From NCBI RefSeq assembly GCF_029868325.1, contig NZ_JARWNW010000316.1, positions 1-38,294 of the forward strand: a DNA stretch of 38,294 nucleotides, written 5' to 3'. This DNA comes from Nocardia carnea. GTDB taxonomy: Bacteria > Actinomycetota > Actinomycetes > Mycobacteriales > Mycobacteriaceae. The notes beneath the pieces were generated by a model. It made no database searches, was not told the DNA's origin, and worked only from the letters and a program-made list of their open reading frames with translations. This document shows, one piece after another, positions 16,078 through 23,742 of the stretch; the first letter of the stretch is position 1; the number at the start of each line of letters is the position of its first letter. Position numbers and translations under genes: made by a program.

Positions 16078-16707
16078 TCACCGGGCATCCTCTACGGCAC
16101 CACCTCCCAACCCCGACCGGTAGATGGACAACACCTCGGCACCCCAGCGCCGCATTCCCTGCTCCGTCGCAAGATCGACACCGACAACGGCGCCGATATG
16201 CGGACGCAGCATCAACACCGCGAGATCGTTGACCAGAAGAAACGCGGCACGAACGGCCGGATCAACGCCTGGGTCGGCGACCCCTTTCTCGGCCATTTCC
16301 GCCAGCACGTCGCAGCTGACCGTGTACAGGCGCCGGAACAGCGCTGAACCGGCGGGCCCGCCTTCCAGCAGCATGCGCCCGAGATAGGCGGGGACCGGCG
16401 AATCGGGTGGTAGCCGACCGATGATCTGCGCCGCCAGCGCCGGGACCGCCCCGGATGCGAACGGACCGACCTCATCGGCGAGCACCGTCTGTTGAAGCAG
16501 GGACTCGAACACGCCTGCCACGTAATCGTCCACCGCAGCACGCAGACCGGCCTTCGCCCCATAGTGCCGGATCACCAGCGCCGGAGAAACATCCGCAGCC
16601 GACGCGACCGCCCGGACAGTCACCGCATCGGCGCCATGGTCGGCGAACAGCCGCAACGCCTCGTCCCTGATCCTGGCTCGGGCGGTGCGATCATCTTGTG
16701 AACGCAT
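16078..16707 (-). CDS. TetR-family repressor (with Ddn-like gene)
   Basis: A 209-residue TetR protein. The helix-turn-helix reads RIRDEALRLFADHGADAVTVRAVASAADVSPALVIRHYGAKAGLRAAVDDYV (about residues 12-64). The rest is helical and typical of ligand-binding TetR domains. I chose the ATG at 16707, because the longer frame upstream crosses the operators and has no ribosome-binding site. Two similar 16-bp palindromes 20 bp apart overlap the start codon and the promoter. This suggests tight self-repression and, through co-transcription, control of the Ddn-like gene downstream. Confidence 0.88.
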   Translation of the reverse strand: MRSQDDRTARARIRDEALRLFADHGADAVTVRAVASAADVSPALVIRHYGAKAGLRAAVDDYVAGVFESLLQQTVLADEVGPFASGAVPALAAQIIGRLPPDSPVPAYLGRMLLEGGPAGSALFRRLYTVSCDVLAEMAEKGVADPGVDPAVRAAFLLVNDLAVLMLRPHIGAVVGVDLATEQGMRRWGAEVLSIYRSGLGGGAVEDAR

Positions 16708-16733
16708 GTTCACTACAGTAAACGTTTGTTCAC
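16698..16733. promoter_or_regulatory. Two tandem 16-bp operators over a TetR start
   Basis: GTGAACGCATGTTCAC (16698-16713) contains the ATG of the TetR gene, and GTAAACGTTTGTTCAC (16718-16733) lies directly upstream. Their equivalent positions are 20 bp apart, close to two helical turns, so two dimers could bind on the same face of the DNA. Confidence 0.75.
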
Positions 16734-16868
16734 TTTTATACAACGCGGGCGCTACCTCGGCCCGAACTCCGATCCAGAAGCTACCCACCCTCGCAACACC
16801 GGCTCCACCACCCACGGACCGACCCGAACCACCCCGCTACGACCAAGGCCTACCGCGCCAAATTAATT

Positions 16869-16880
16869 TACAGTACTGTA
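16869..16880. promoter_or_regulatory. Palindrome TACAGTACTGTA before TetR-ABC operon
   Basis: A perfect 12-bp palindrome lies in an AT-rich stretch about 90 bases upstream of the TetR start; CTGTAT repeats once more just after it. This is a good candidate for the operator of the TetR gene at 16971 and the ABC genes behind it. Confidence 0.5.
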
Positions 16881-16970
16881 TCTGTATTCAAATATTGACG
16901 AAAGGGCGGTGCGATGACGAATGTTCCGGTGTCCCTTTCGGTGTGCGGCAACTGCCTGTGGAGGGTGACC

Positions 16971-17582
16971 ATGACCAGGACTGTTCGTACCCGCGGCCGG
17001 CCGCGCAGCACCGAAGCCGACGACGCCATCCTCGAGGCGGCGGTGGAGCTGCTCATCGAGCGCGGGGTCGAGGCGACCAGCATCGAGCGAGTCGCGAACC
17101 GGGCCGGTGTCACCCGGCCCACGATCTACCGGCGCTACACCGACAAGACCACGCTGCTCATCGCGGCGATCCATCACGCCTACCCCGCACCGCCGGACCA
17201 GTTGCCCGAGCCTCGCGATACCGAGGAAATGCTTGCCTGGTGGGCTCAGGGGCTCAGTGGCGACACCGGCGACCGGACGGCCGGACGCACGCGACAGCTG
17301 CTCCGGCGACTGATGATCTCCCTGCACGATCATCCCGAACTCGAGGAAGCCTTCACCGAAGCCAGCATCGAGCCCCGCAACCGATGGATCCGGGCAGTGC
17401 TCGCTCGTGACCGCGAACGCGGGCGGTTTCCTGCGGATACGGATCTGGAAATCGTCCAGGAGATCCTCACCGGCGCCGTCACCACTCACCTGCTGACCCG
17501 ACCGGACGACAGCAGTCCGCAGGAGATCGAGGAATTTCTGCTCGCCGTACTGCGAGTAACCCGTTACCGGAAGGAATCATGA
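16971..17582 (+). CDS. TetR-family repressor of an ABC exporter operon
   Basis: A 203-residue TetR protein. The N-terminus MTRTVRTRGRPRSTEADDAILEAAVELLIERGVEATSIERVANRAGVTRPTIYRRYTDKTTLLIAAI is the standard helix-turn-helix with an RGRPR arm. I chose the ATG at 16971 with GGAGGG 5 bases upstream. An in-frame ATG at 16914 also has AAAGGG and would add MTNVPVSLSVCGNCLWRVT, so it cannot be excluded. The stop overlaps the start of the ABC ATPase gene by 4 bases. TetR-ATPase-permease operons of this build (like M. tuberculosis Rv1219c-Rv1218c-Rv1217c) control drug efflux. Confidence 0.87.
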   Translation: MTRTVRTRGRPRSTEADDAILEAAVELLIERGVEATSIERVANRAGVTRPTIYRRYTDKTTLLIAAIHHAYPAPPDQLPEPRDTEEMLAWWAQGLSGDTGDRTAGRTRQLLRRLMISLHDHPELEEAFTEASIEPRNRWIRAVLARDRERGRFPADTDLEIVQEILTGAVTTHLLTRPDDSSPQEIEEFLLAVLRVTRYRKES

Positions 17583-18505
17583 CCACTACCGCGATCGAGA
17601 TCAGCGGGCTCGTCAAGACATTCGGAACCACGCGAGCTCTCGATGCGCTCGAACTCGGTGTCCGTACCGGAGAGACCCACGGCTTCCTCGGCCCGAACGG
17701 CGCAGGAAAGTCCACCACCATGCGAATACTGCTCGGTCTGTTGAAGGCCGACGCCGGCCGGGCCGTGCTACTGGGGCGCGACCCTTGGGCCGACGCCGAA
17801 AAAATTCACCATCGGCTGGCGTACGTACCCGGCGACGTCGAACTCTGGCCGAACCTGACCGGCGGCCAGACCATCGATATCCTGGGGCGGCTACGTGGTA
17901 GTCAGCTATCCAGTTCATTCGTGAAACGGCGTAACGAGCTCATCGAACGGTTCGAACTCGACCCCAGCAAACGGGGCCGCAGCTATTCCAAGGGCAACCG
18001 CCAGAAGGTCGCGCTGATCGCGGCCCTGGCCTCCGATGCCGAACTGCTGCTGCTCGACGAGCCGACCTCTGGACTGGACCCGCTGATGGAGGCGGTGTTC
18101 CAAGACATCATCCGCGAGGTGAAAGCGACCGGTCGCACGGTCCTGCTTTCCAGCCACATCCTCGCTCAGGTGGAGAATCTCGCCGACCGGATCAGCATCA
18201 TCCGGCAAGGCGTGACCGTGGAGACCGGAACTCTGACCGAGCTACGACACCTCACTCGCACAACCATCGAAGCGAGAACCGTGGGTGCTGTGACAGCTCT
18301 CGATCATGTGCCGGGCATCCACGAACTGGGGCGCGAAGATCTCCGCGACGAGTGCGCTGTGCGCTTCGCCGTCGATGCCGAGCACCTGGACAGTGCCCTG
18401 AAACACCTCAGCCGATTCCATGTCCGGTCGTTGACCGTACGCCCGCCGACGCTAGAGGAATTGATGCTCCGTCACTACGAGACGGTGAACGGGGCCACAG
18501 CATGA
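17579..18505 (+). CDS. ABC exporter ATP-binding protein
   Basis: A 308-residue ATPase. Walker A is GPNGAGKST (about residues 39-47), the signature is YSKGNRQKV instead of the usual LSGGQ, Walker B is LLLLDEPTSGLDP, and the H-loop is LLSSHI. The C-terminal 90 residues (RTTIEARTVGAVTALDHVPG...) form the DUF4162-type extension of drug-exporter ATPases. It overlaps the TetR gene by 4 bases upstream and the permease by 4 bases downstream, so the three are translated in sequence. The likely function is ATP-driven export of a hydrophobic or polyketide-like compound, by analogy to Rv1218c. Confidence 0.9.
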   Translation: MTTTAIEISGLVKTFGTTRALDALELGVRTGETHGFLGPNGAGKSTTMRILLGLLKADAGRAVLLGRDPWADAEKIHHRLAYVPGDVELWPNLTGGQTIDILGRLRGSQLSSSFVKRRNELIERFELDPSKRGRSYSKGNRQKVALIAALASDAELLLLDEPTSGLDPLMEAVFQDIIREVKATGRTVLLSSHILAQVENLADRISIIRQGVTVETGTLTELRHLTRTTIEARTVGAVTALDHVPGIHELGREDLRDECAVRFAVDAEHLDSALKHLSRFHVRSLTVRPPTLEELMLRHYETVNGATA

Positions 18506-20082
18506 TCGGCTTGGGCCGCATGATAGAGCTGATCCTGCGGCGCGAACGAGTCAAGCTGCCTATCTGGGTCGCGGTCATCACCTTGTTCGTGCCCTATTTC
18601 TTCACCGTCCTCGACACGTTCTTCACGACCATGTCGCCCGACCAGATAGAGCTGTTCGGTCACCACCCTCTGATGAAGATGTTCGGAGGCCCCGGTTACG
18701 GCCTCGACCAGATGACCGTCGAGCGTTTCTTCATCGCCGGATACGGGCCCGAGTTCCTGCTCGGCGCCGCGCTGATGAACATGCTGCTCATCATCCGGCA
18801 CACTCGTGCCGAGGAACAGACCGGACGCGCCGAACTGATCCGCGCAACCGTCGTGGCCCGGCACGCCGGGCTCACCGCAGCACTCCTCGTCGCACTACTC
18901 ACCGACACCGTCCTCGCGCTCCTGCTCGCCGCCGCGGCCACGGGCATGGGACTGCCGTTCGCGAGCGCACTCCTGTTCGGCGTCGGCGTCGGCGCCACCG
19001 GCCTTGTTTTTGCGGGGATCGCGGCAATAACAGCGCAGGTCACCGAGCACTCAAGGGCTGCAGGCGGACTAGCGGCCGCAGCATTGGGCATCGCCTGGAT
19101 CATCCGCGCCATCGGCGATCTGATCGGTGAGCACGGAAGCCCGTTGTCGTGGTTCTCCCCCTTGGCGTGGCCGCAGCAGACCCGCGTACTCGTGAATGAG
19201 CGGTGGTGGCCGCTCATCCTGTCAGCAGCATGCGCCGCCGCCATGGTCGCAGTCGCTTACGCATTGGCCGCCCGCAGGGATTTCGGAGCTGGGGTGGTCA
19301 GGCCACGTCCCGGCCCCACCACCGCGCCACACTGGCTCGGGTCACCGCTGACACTGGCCTGGCAACTACGACGGACCGAGATGCTGCGTTGGGCAATTCC
19401 ACTTCTCGTGGCCGGGCTGGTCTTCGGCGGCCTCGCCGGCCCCATGGACGATGCGCTGACCGCGCTGCCGGAACAACTCGTCCCTGGGGGAGAGTCCGCC
19501 GAAGTACTCGACGCTTACTTCGCGCTCATGGTCGTTGGGTTTTCCTTCATCGTCGGCATCTACACCGTGCTCTCCATACACAGCCTGCGCACAGACGAAA
19601 ACCGCGGTCTGCTCGACCCCGTACTGGCCACTGCGACCACCCGCAGCCAGTGGGTACGAGCCCACTTGATGATCTCTGCGATCGCCGGTGTCGCGTTTCT
19701 CACCCTCGTCGGCGTCGCGGGCGGGGCAGCCGCCGCACTGACCACCGGCGATGCCTCCCTCATCGGAATGGTGACCCTCGACCACCTCGTCCGCGCTCCC
19801 GAGGTGCTGGCCCTACTCACCATAGCTGCCGCGCTGTACGGGATGTCTCCGCGCACCCTTCCGATCTCCTGGCTAGTACTGCTCTACGGCGTAATCATGC
19901 GGTGGTTCACCCCGCGTACCGGATGGCCGAGCTGGCTGGCCGACCTGTCACCGTTCCAGCACATTCCCCGCATGCCGTTGGAGAGCTTCGCTGCCTTGCC
20001 GGTAGTTGCCCTGATCGTGTTGGCGTTCACACTGGCCGCGCTGGGCCTGTACACCATCCGCCGCCGTGATATTCGGCCCTGA
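18502..20082 (+). CDS. ABC exporter permease, tetronasin-type
   Basis: A 526-residue membrane protein with two related halves of about six spans each (for example LPIWVAVITLFVPYFFTVL, HAGLTAALLVALLTDTVLALLLAAAATGMGL, then MLRWAIPLLVAGLVFGGLAG and VALIVLAFTLAALGLYTI near the C-terminus). The length and GRAELIRATVVARHAGLTAALLVALLTDT match the Rv1217c/tetronasin-resistance permease family. The start at the ATG 18502 overlaps the ATPase stop by 4 bases; the open frame before it is a shadow. It works with the ATPase as a dimer. The exported substrate is unknown. Confidence 0.87.
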   Translation: MIGLGRMIELILRRERVKLPIWVAVITLFVPYFFTVLDTFFTTMSPDQIELFGHHPLMKMFGGPGYGLDQMTVERFFIAGYGPEFLLGAALMNMLLIIRHTRAEEQTGRAELIRATVVARHAGLTAALLVALLTDTVLALLLAAAATGMGLPFASALLFGVGVGATGLVFAGIAAITAQVTEHSRAAGGLAAAALGIAWIIRAIGDLIGEHGSPLSWFSPLAWPQQTRVLVNERWWPLILSAACAAAMVAVAYALAARRDFGAGVVRPRPGPTTAPHWLGSPLTLAWQLRRTEMLRWAIPLLVAGLVFGGLAGPMDDALTALPEQLVPGGESAEVLDAYFALMVVGFSFIVGIYTVLSIHSLRTDENRGLLDPVLATATTRSQWVRAHLMISAIAGVAFLTLVGVAGGAAAALTTGDASLIGMVTLDHLVRAPEVLALLTIAAALYGMSPRTLPISWLVLLYGVIMRWFTPRTGWPSWLADLSPFQHIPRMPLESFAALPVVALIVLAFTLAALGLYTIRRRDIRP

Positions 20083-20115
20083 ATCGACTATTTCGACCAA
20101 CGAAAAGGAAATCAC

Positions 20116-21018
20116 ATGCCACAGGCAAAGAGCCCGCGAATCACCCCGATGCCCCTCGACGAAATGCCTGATGATCAGCGTCGCCTCGCCCGCCTCGGCG
20201 CGGATACCGTTGTCCAGGTGTTGGCGCACAACCCCGGCCTGATGACGGTGTTCCAGCAGTTCGGCGGCTTCCTGCTGGCCCAGGGAAGCCTCGATCCACG
20301 CATCCGGGAACTGGCGATCCTGCGCGTAGCGCTGCGCTGCGACGCGCCCTACGAATGGGCCAACCACGTTCCCGCCGCCATCGGCGCAGGGGCCACCGTG
20401 GCGGAGATCGACGCGCTGTCCGACCCCGAGGCCAGTTGGGGCACAACGGACAGAGCCGTGCTGCATGCCGTCGACGAATTGTGTACCGACACCTTCATTT
20501 CCGACGAAACCTGGGCGCAACTGGCAGCCACCCGTGACGACCCGCAGATCATCGAGCTGATATTTCTCATCGGCTTCTACCAGCTGATGGCGGGCTTTCT
20601 CAATTCCGCCGGGGTACCGGTGAAGCCGGGTCAGCCCGCGCTCGGCGAGCACGGCGGAGTGAACACAGACGATCCGAGACCGGTCGTTGCCCCGCGCGTA
20701 AGCAGTGGGAGGACCGCAGTCGCAGGCAGCTGGAACCTCACCATGACCCATCCGGCCGGAAGTAAACTCATGGTGTTCACACTGGAGACCGCCGACAACG
20801 GCGTCTCCGGAACGGTTTTCGACCCACAGCTCGACATCACCGTCCCCATCACGAGCGGCACGGTCGAAGGACAGCACGTCACCATCACCTGCGAGTTGAC
20901 CGAGCCGGTAAAGTTCGACGTCAGCGCCGAGGGCACGGTCGACGGCGACGTCTTCACCGGCACTGTCACCATCAGTGCCGGTGGCACATTCCCGCTCACC
21001 GGCACCCGCGTGGTGTAG
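20116..21018 (+). CDS. Carboxymuconolactone decarboxylase-like protein with extra C-terminal domain
   Basis: A 300-residue protein with two parts. Residues about 20-185 are an AhpD/CMD-like helical domain (QGSLDPRIRELAILRVALRCDAPYEWANHVPAAIGAGATVAEIDAL; Cys, Glu and His of the active-site region present, but no CxxC pair, so a classical peroxidase is unlikely). Residues about 205-300 form a beta-rich domain (GSWNLTMTHPAGSKLMVFTLET...GTVFDP...FPLTGTRVV), a lipocalin-like or small beta-barrel pattern often found as a separate domain of unknown function. It follows the permease by 33 bases with AAAAGGAAA before the ATG, so it probably belongs to the operon. It may modify a toxic compound handled by the exporter. 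Confidence 0.8.
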   Translation: MPQAKSPRITPMPLDEMPDDQRRLARLGADTVVQVLAHNPGLMTVFQQFGGFLLAQGSLDPRIRELAILRVALRCDAPYEWANHVPAAIGAGATVAEIDALSDPEASWGTTDRAVLHAVDELCTDTFISDETWAQLAATRDDPQIIELIFLIGFYQLMAGFLNSAGVPVKPGQPALGEHGGVNTDDPRPVVAPRVSSGRTAVAGSWNLTMTHPAGSKLMVFTLETADNGVSGTVFDPQLDITVPITSGTVEGQHVTITCELTEPVKFDVSAEGTVDGDVFTGTVTISAGGTFPLTGTRVV

Positions 21019-21030
21019 TCCACCCGGCCA

Positions 21031-21062
21031 GGCGCGCAATAGCTTGCGCCGGCATGCGCGCC
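21031..21062. terminator. GC-rich hairpin after the exporter operon
   Basis: Arms GGCGCGCA and TGCGCGCC surround 16 bases, 12 bases after the stop of the CMD-fusion gene. No T-run follows, as is common in actinobacteria. Confidence 0.4.
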
Positions 21063-21227
21063 TGTACGAAGCCTACTCTGCTCACTGTCACGATGGGCTC
21101 AGCCCTATCGGGGGAGAAGATCTCGTGATCGCCACAGTCCATGGGGACCTCATCAGCCCCACGTCTCGGCAAATCGCCGAGGGCCGCCAACGGCGCCTCG
21201 GCCGCCGGAAGCACGGCGCAGGTGTGA

Positions 21228-21827
21228 TCAGGCGGTGTTCGAATCCTCCTGCGCGATCAGTGGTTCGAGCGCACCGAGCAGGGCGGCGATACAGATTTCG
21301 CGCAACTCCGCGCGCGGGCATGGTCGCGTATCCAGCCAGTCGATCGTGACGATCCGCACAAAGGTCAACCAACCCATGAGTATTGATGAGGCCAGTGTCC
21401 GGCGGACACCGGTGAGCCCGATAGCGTCGAGTATTCGCTGACGCAGTTCGCTCAGTTCTTCCGCGATGATCGCCTGGATGGCAGGGTCGCCGGCCAACGT
21501 CCGGTTGGCGGTGATCACCGCATGCGAGTTGGCTTCGAAGTAATCGAAGTGTGCGTCCAATCCGGCTGCGAGTTGCCCTGCAAGAGGTTGTCCCGGCGTC
21601 AGCACTGTATGTCCCAGCAGGTGTTCGGCTGCTTGTCGATAGACCGCGGCGAACAGTTCCCGCTTACCGGGAAAGTGCCGGTACAGCAGTGCTCGGGAGA
21701 CGCCTGCCGCGGTCGCGACGTCCTCCATGAGGACATCGTCGTAGGCGCGCTCGGCGAACAGTCGCGCACCGGCTTCCACCAGCAGTGTGCGGCGTTCTTC
21801 GGGGGCGAGCCGACGGCGGGCGGTCAT
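21228..21827 (-). CDS. TetR-family repressor (divergent from DUF4345 gene)
   Basis: A 199-residue TetR protein. The helix-turn-helix region reads PEERRTLLVEAGARLFAERAYDDVLMEDVATAAGVSRALLYRHFPGKRELFAAVY (about residues 9-62), followed by a helical TetR_C domain. It starts at an ATG (21827) and faces away from the DUF4345 gene. An imperfect 24-bp palindrome between them is a good common operator. Confidence 0.88.
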   Translation of the reverse strand: MTARRRLAPEERRTLLVEAGARLFAERAYDDVLMEDVATAAGVSRALLYRHFPGKRELFAAVYRQAAEHLLGHTVLTPGQPLAGQLAAGLDAHFDYFEANSHAVITANRTLAGDPAIQAIIAEELSELRQRILDAIGLTGVRRTLASSILMGWLTFVRIVTIDWLDTRPCPRAELREICIAALLGALEPLIAQEDSNTA

Positions 21828-21871
21828 TTCGCACAGCTTAGTTGACGTGTGTCCACCAGCGGGCCTATGGT

Positions 21872-21895
21872 CTTATTAGACAAATGTCTACTAAG
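21872..21895. promoter_or_regulatory. Palindrome around TAGACA-AA-TGTCTA, candidate TetR operator
   Basis: A perfect 6-2-6 core extends to 12-base arms with two mismatches (CTTATTAGACAA / ATGTCTACTAAG). It lies between the divergent TetR and DUF4345 genes. Confidence 0.6.
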
Positions 21896-21950
21896 TTCGC
21901 GGGAGCAGATGGCGAGGTCCTCGTGCCCGCGCCCCGGAGGAGGTCCGCAC

Positions 21951-22367
21951 ATGCAGAAAACATTGCGATGGCTGTGTTGGGCCATGGGTGTAGCCTGCGT
22001 CCTCATCGGCTTGGAGCATCTGATCATCGGCCCACAGGCCGTTCCGGACACCGGCGACCTCACCGCCACCGATGACAGCCAGAACCGTTTCTTCAGCGCG
22101 ATATTCGCCGGCTATGGGCTCGCCTGGGTGTGGGCGGCCCGACAGTCCCCGATCCCCCGTGAGGTGGTCCGCCTCCTCGCCGCTGTCTTCTTTGCCGGTG
22201 GGCTTGCCCGGCTCCTGTCGGTGGCCCTGCACGGTTGGCCGCACTGGTTCGTCATCGCCCTCACTATCGTCGAATTTGCTCTTCCACCGGTATTTTTCTC
22301 GTTGACCCGAGAGGCGGACGACCGAGCCCGGGCGCTTCCTGGTGGTGGGTCCGCGGCCCCGCGCTGA
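21951..22367 (+). CDS. DUF4345 small membrane protein
   Basis: A 138-residue protein with four likely membrane spans (LCWAMGVACVLIGLEHLIIG, FFSAIFAGYGLAWVWAA, VVRLLAAVFFAGGLARLLSVALHG, WFVIALTIVEFALPPVFF). The pattern N-R-F-F...Y-G near the second span and G-G-x-x-R-x-x-S after it fits DUF4345. I chose the ATG at 21951 behind GGAGGAGG; the longer frame to 21849 crosses the operator. No function is known for the family. Its divergence from a TetR gene suggests response to a small molecule. Confidence 0.8.
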   Translation: MQKTLRWLCWAMGVACVLIGLEHLIIGPQAVPDTGDLTATDDSQNRFFSAIFAGYGLAWVWAARQSPIPREVVRLLAAVFFAGGLARLLSVALHGWPHWFVIALTIVEFALPPVFFSLTREADDRARALPGGGSAAPR

Positions 22368-22670
22368 TCTCCCGACCGGAGATTTCGAGGACCAGGTCGT
22401 GGTCGCCACCCTCCGGAGGTGTGACTTGGAAGCGCGGCCAGGATGACCGTGTGTTTCGCTTCCGGACGCTGCCGCTGCTGCTGTCCACCACATCCGCACC
22501 GATAGACCGGCTGTTCCTCGCGGGTTCTTCGGCCCATCGCAACCGGCCACGACCGACTCACCGGGGGTTTTCGATCGCTCTCACTGGGCACACGCGTCGT
22601 GAACTCGGGCGGCCCGGCATCGAGGCAGCACCGGAACCGACTCGACCGACCGATGAGGAAAGGAGAAAGT
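22368..22670. other. Intergenic stretch with no supported gene
   Basis: About 300 bases between the DUF4345 and PRC-barrel genes. Open frames exist on both strands but none has a ribosome-binding site with a plausible start or a recognisable protein. The minus-strand phrase FQVTPPEGGDHDLVLEISGREI looks protein-like and may be the remnant of a lost gene; this is weak. The right end holds the promoter and AAAGGAGAAAG of the PRC-barrel gene. Confidence 0.4.
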
Positions 22671-23078
22671 ATGGCAGCCCCGCAGCCGACCCTGATCGAA
22701 CTCGGCGATACCGACCTGCGGCTGGAAAATCCCCTCGAGGATATCCGCCACCGCACCGTGCACGATCGGGTGGGCGAGAAAATCGGCGAAGTCGAAGGTT
22801 TGATCATAGACGAAGGTGAACGCAAGGTGCGGTTCCTCCGCATCGGATCCGGAGGTTTCCTCGGCCTCGGCCGCACCGAACGCCTGGTTCCGGTCGATGC
22901 CATCACCCGCATCGGCGCAACCGACGTGCACATCGATCGAACCCGGGAACATGTTGCCGGCAGCTCACCCTATGACCCGGCGATCGTGGATAGGGTCGAG
23001 TTCTACCGTGACCTTTACAACCACTACGGCATTCAGCCGTTCTGGACTCCCGGTTACGTGTACCCGCCGATCTGGTGA
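22671..23078 (+). CDS. PRC-barrel domain protein
   Basis: A 135-residue soluble protein. The first 80 residues hold a PRC-barrel: TVHDRVGEKIGEVEGLIIDEGERKVRFLRIGSGGFLGLGRTERLVPVDAITRIG. The tail (VDRVEFYRDLYNHYGIQPFWTPGYVYPPIW) ends in an aromatic segment seen in many actinobacterial PRC-barrel stress proteins. I chose the ATG at 22671 with AAAGGAG 5-6 bases upstream. PRC-barrels take part in RNA processing and photosynthetic complexes; in actinobacteria they are usually of unknown, stress-related role. It is probably a single-gene transcript. Confidence 0.85.
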   Translation: MAAPQPTLIELGDTDLRLENPLEDIRHRTVHDRVGEKIGEVEGLIIDEGERKVRFLRIGSGGFLGLGRTERLVPVDAITRIGATDVHIDRTREHVAGSSPYDPAIVDRVEFYRDLYNHYGIQPFWTPGYVYPPIW

Positions 23079-23127
23079 ACTCGACCAAGGCGCGTTCCGC
23101 GACCAGCCGTCCGTGCGATAAGACCGT

Positions 23128-23664
23128 TTAGCGGTGCTCGCTTATGGCCGTACGCCTGCTGGTACTGAAGGCCGTGGCCCGGGTGACGGTGCCCGAGAGT
23201 GAAAGCGCCCGCAACCCGCACAGCCACCCGATTCCGCCGAGCACCATGCGTGGATAGTTCAGCGTGGTCCAGGTGTCGATGAACGACTCCACCCGGTCAG
23301 GAGCCCAGTCGTCGCCCCCAGCTTGGAAGATCAGCATTTGGGTGGCGAAATAGCCGTAGGTCGACAGCGAGTAGGCGGCCATGATGCCCGCCGACGCCAG
23401 CCACCAGCGGCGGAAGGTAACAGGGGTCCGCCACGCCAGATACAGGTTGATCAGCGACAACAGCGCGACGACCGGAGAGACGAACGGCCAGAACGCACGG
23501 CCGGCCTGATGGAAGCCGGATTCGTTCATGGCGTCGAGTACCTGATCCGGGGGCGCGTCGGCCCACAGCGGGATCACGCCGAGTTTCTCGTACCAGCCCG
23601 CCCCGAACTGGATTCCGACGAATACCACCAGCAGCCACAAAGGGATGGCGCGTTTCACGGTCAT
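23128..23664 (-). CDS. DUF1772-like four-span membrane protein
   Basis: A 178-residue membrane protein with four spans: LWLLVVFVGIQFGAGWYEKLGVIPLW, FWPFVSPVVALLSLINLYLAW, WWLASAGIMAAYSLSTYGYFATQ and YPRMVLGGIGWLCGLRALSLS. The short loop GAGWYEKLGVIPLW after span one resembles DUF1772 (anthrone-oxygenase-like) proteins. No catalytic role can be assigned. It is divergent from a marR gene, with two similar palindromes between them, so it is likely the MarR-controlled target. Confidence 0.7.
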   Translation of the reverse strand: MTVKRAIPLWLLVVFVGIQFGAGWYEKLGVIPLWADAPPDQVLDAMNESGFHQAGRAFWPFVSPVVALLSLINLYLAWRTPVTFRRWWLASAGIMAAYSLSTYGYFATQMLIFQAGGDDWAPDRVESFIDTWTTLNYPRMVLGGIGWLCGLRALSLSGTVTRATAFSTSRRTAISEHR

Positions 23665-23687
23665 TGCCCTGACCTCCTCGCAGTCTG

Positions 23688-23723
23688 TACTCTCGTTTCG
23701 AGAGTATCTCTATTTTAGAGATA
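23688..23723. promoter_or_regulatory. Two tandem palindromes, candidate MarR operators
   Basis: TACTCTCG-TTT-CGAGAGTA (23688-23706) and TATCTCTA-TTT-TAGAGATA (23705-23723) share the TTT spacer and nearly the same arms. They abut between the divergent DUF1772-like and marR genes, 20 bases before the marR ATG. Confidence 0.75.
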
Positions 23724-23742
23724 ATAGGAAGGAGCGTCGCGT

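Noticed and set aside
22264..22542. A 92-codon minus-strand frame with the protein-like phrase FQVTPPEGGDHDLVLEISGREI
   Set aside because: It overlaps the end of the DUF4345 gene, has no ribosome-binding site and no recognisable family; kept only as a remark on a possible remnant.
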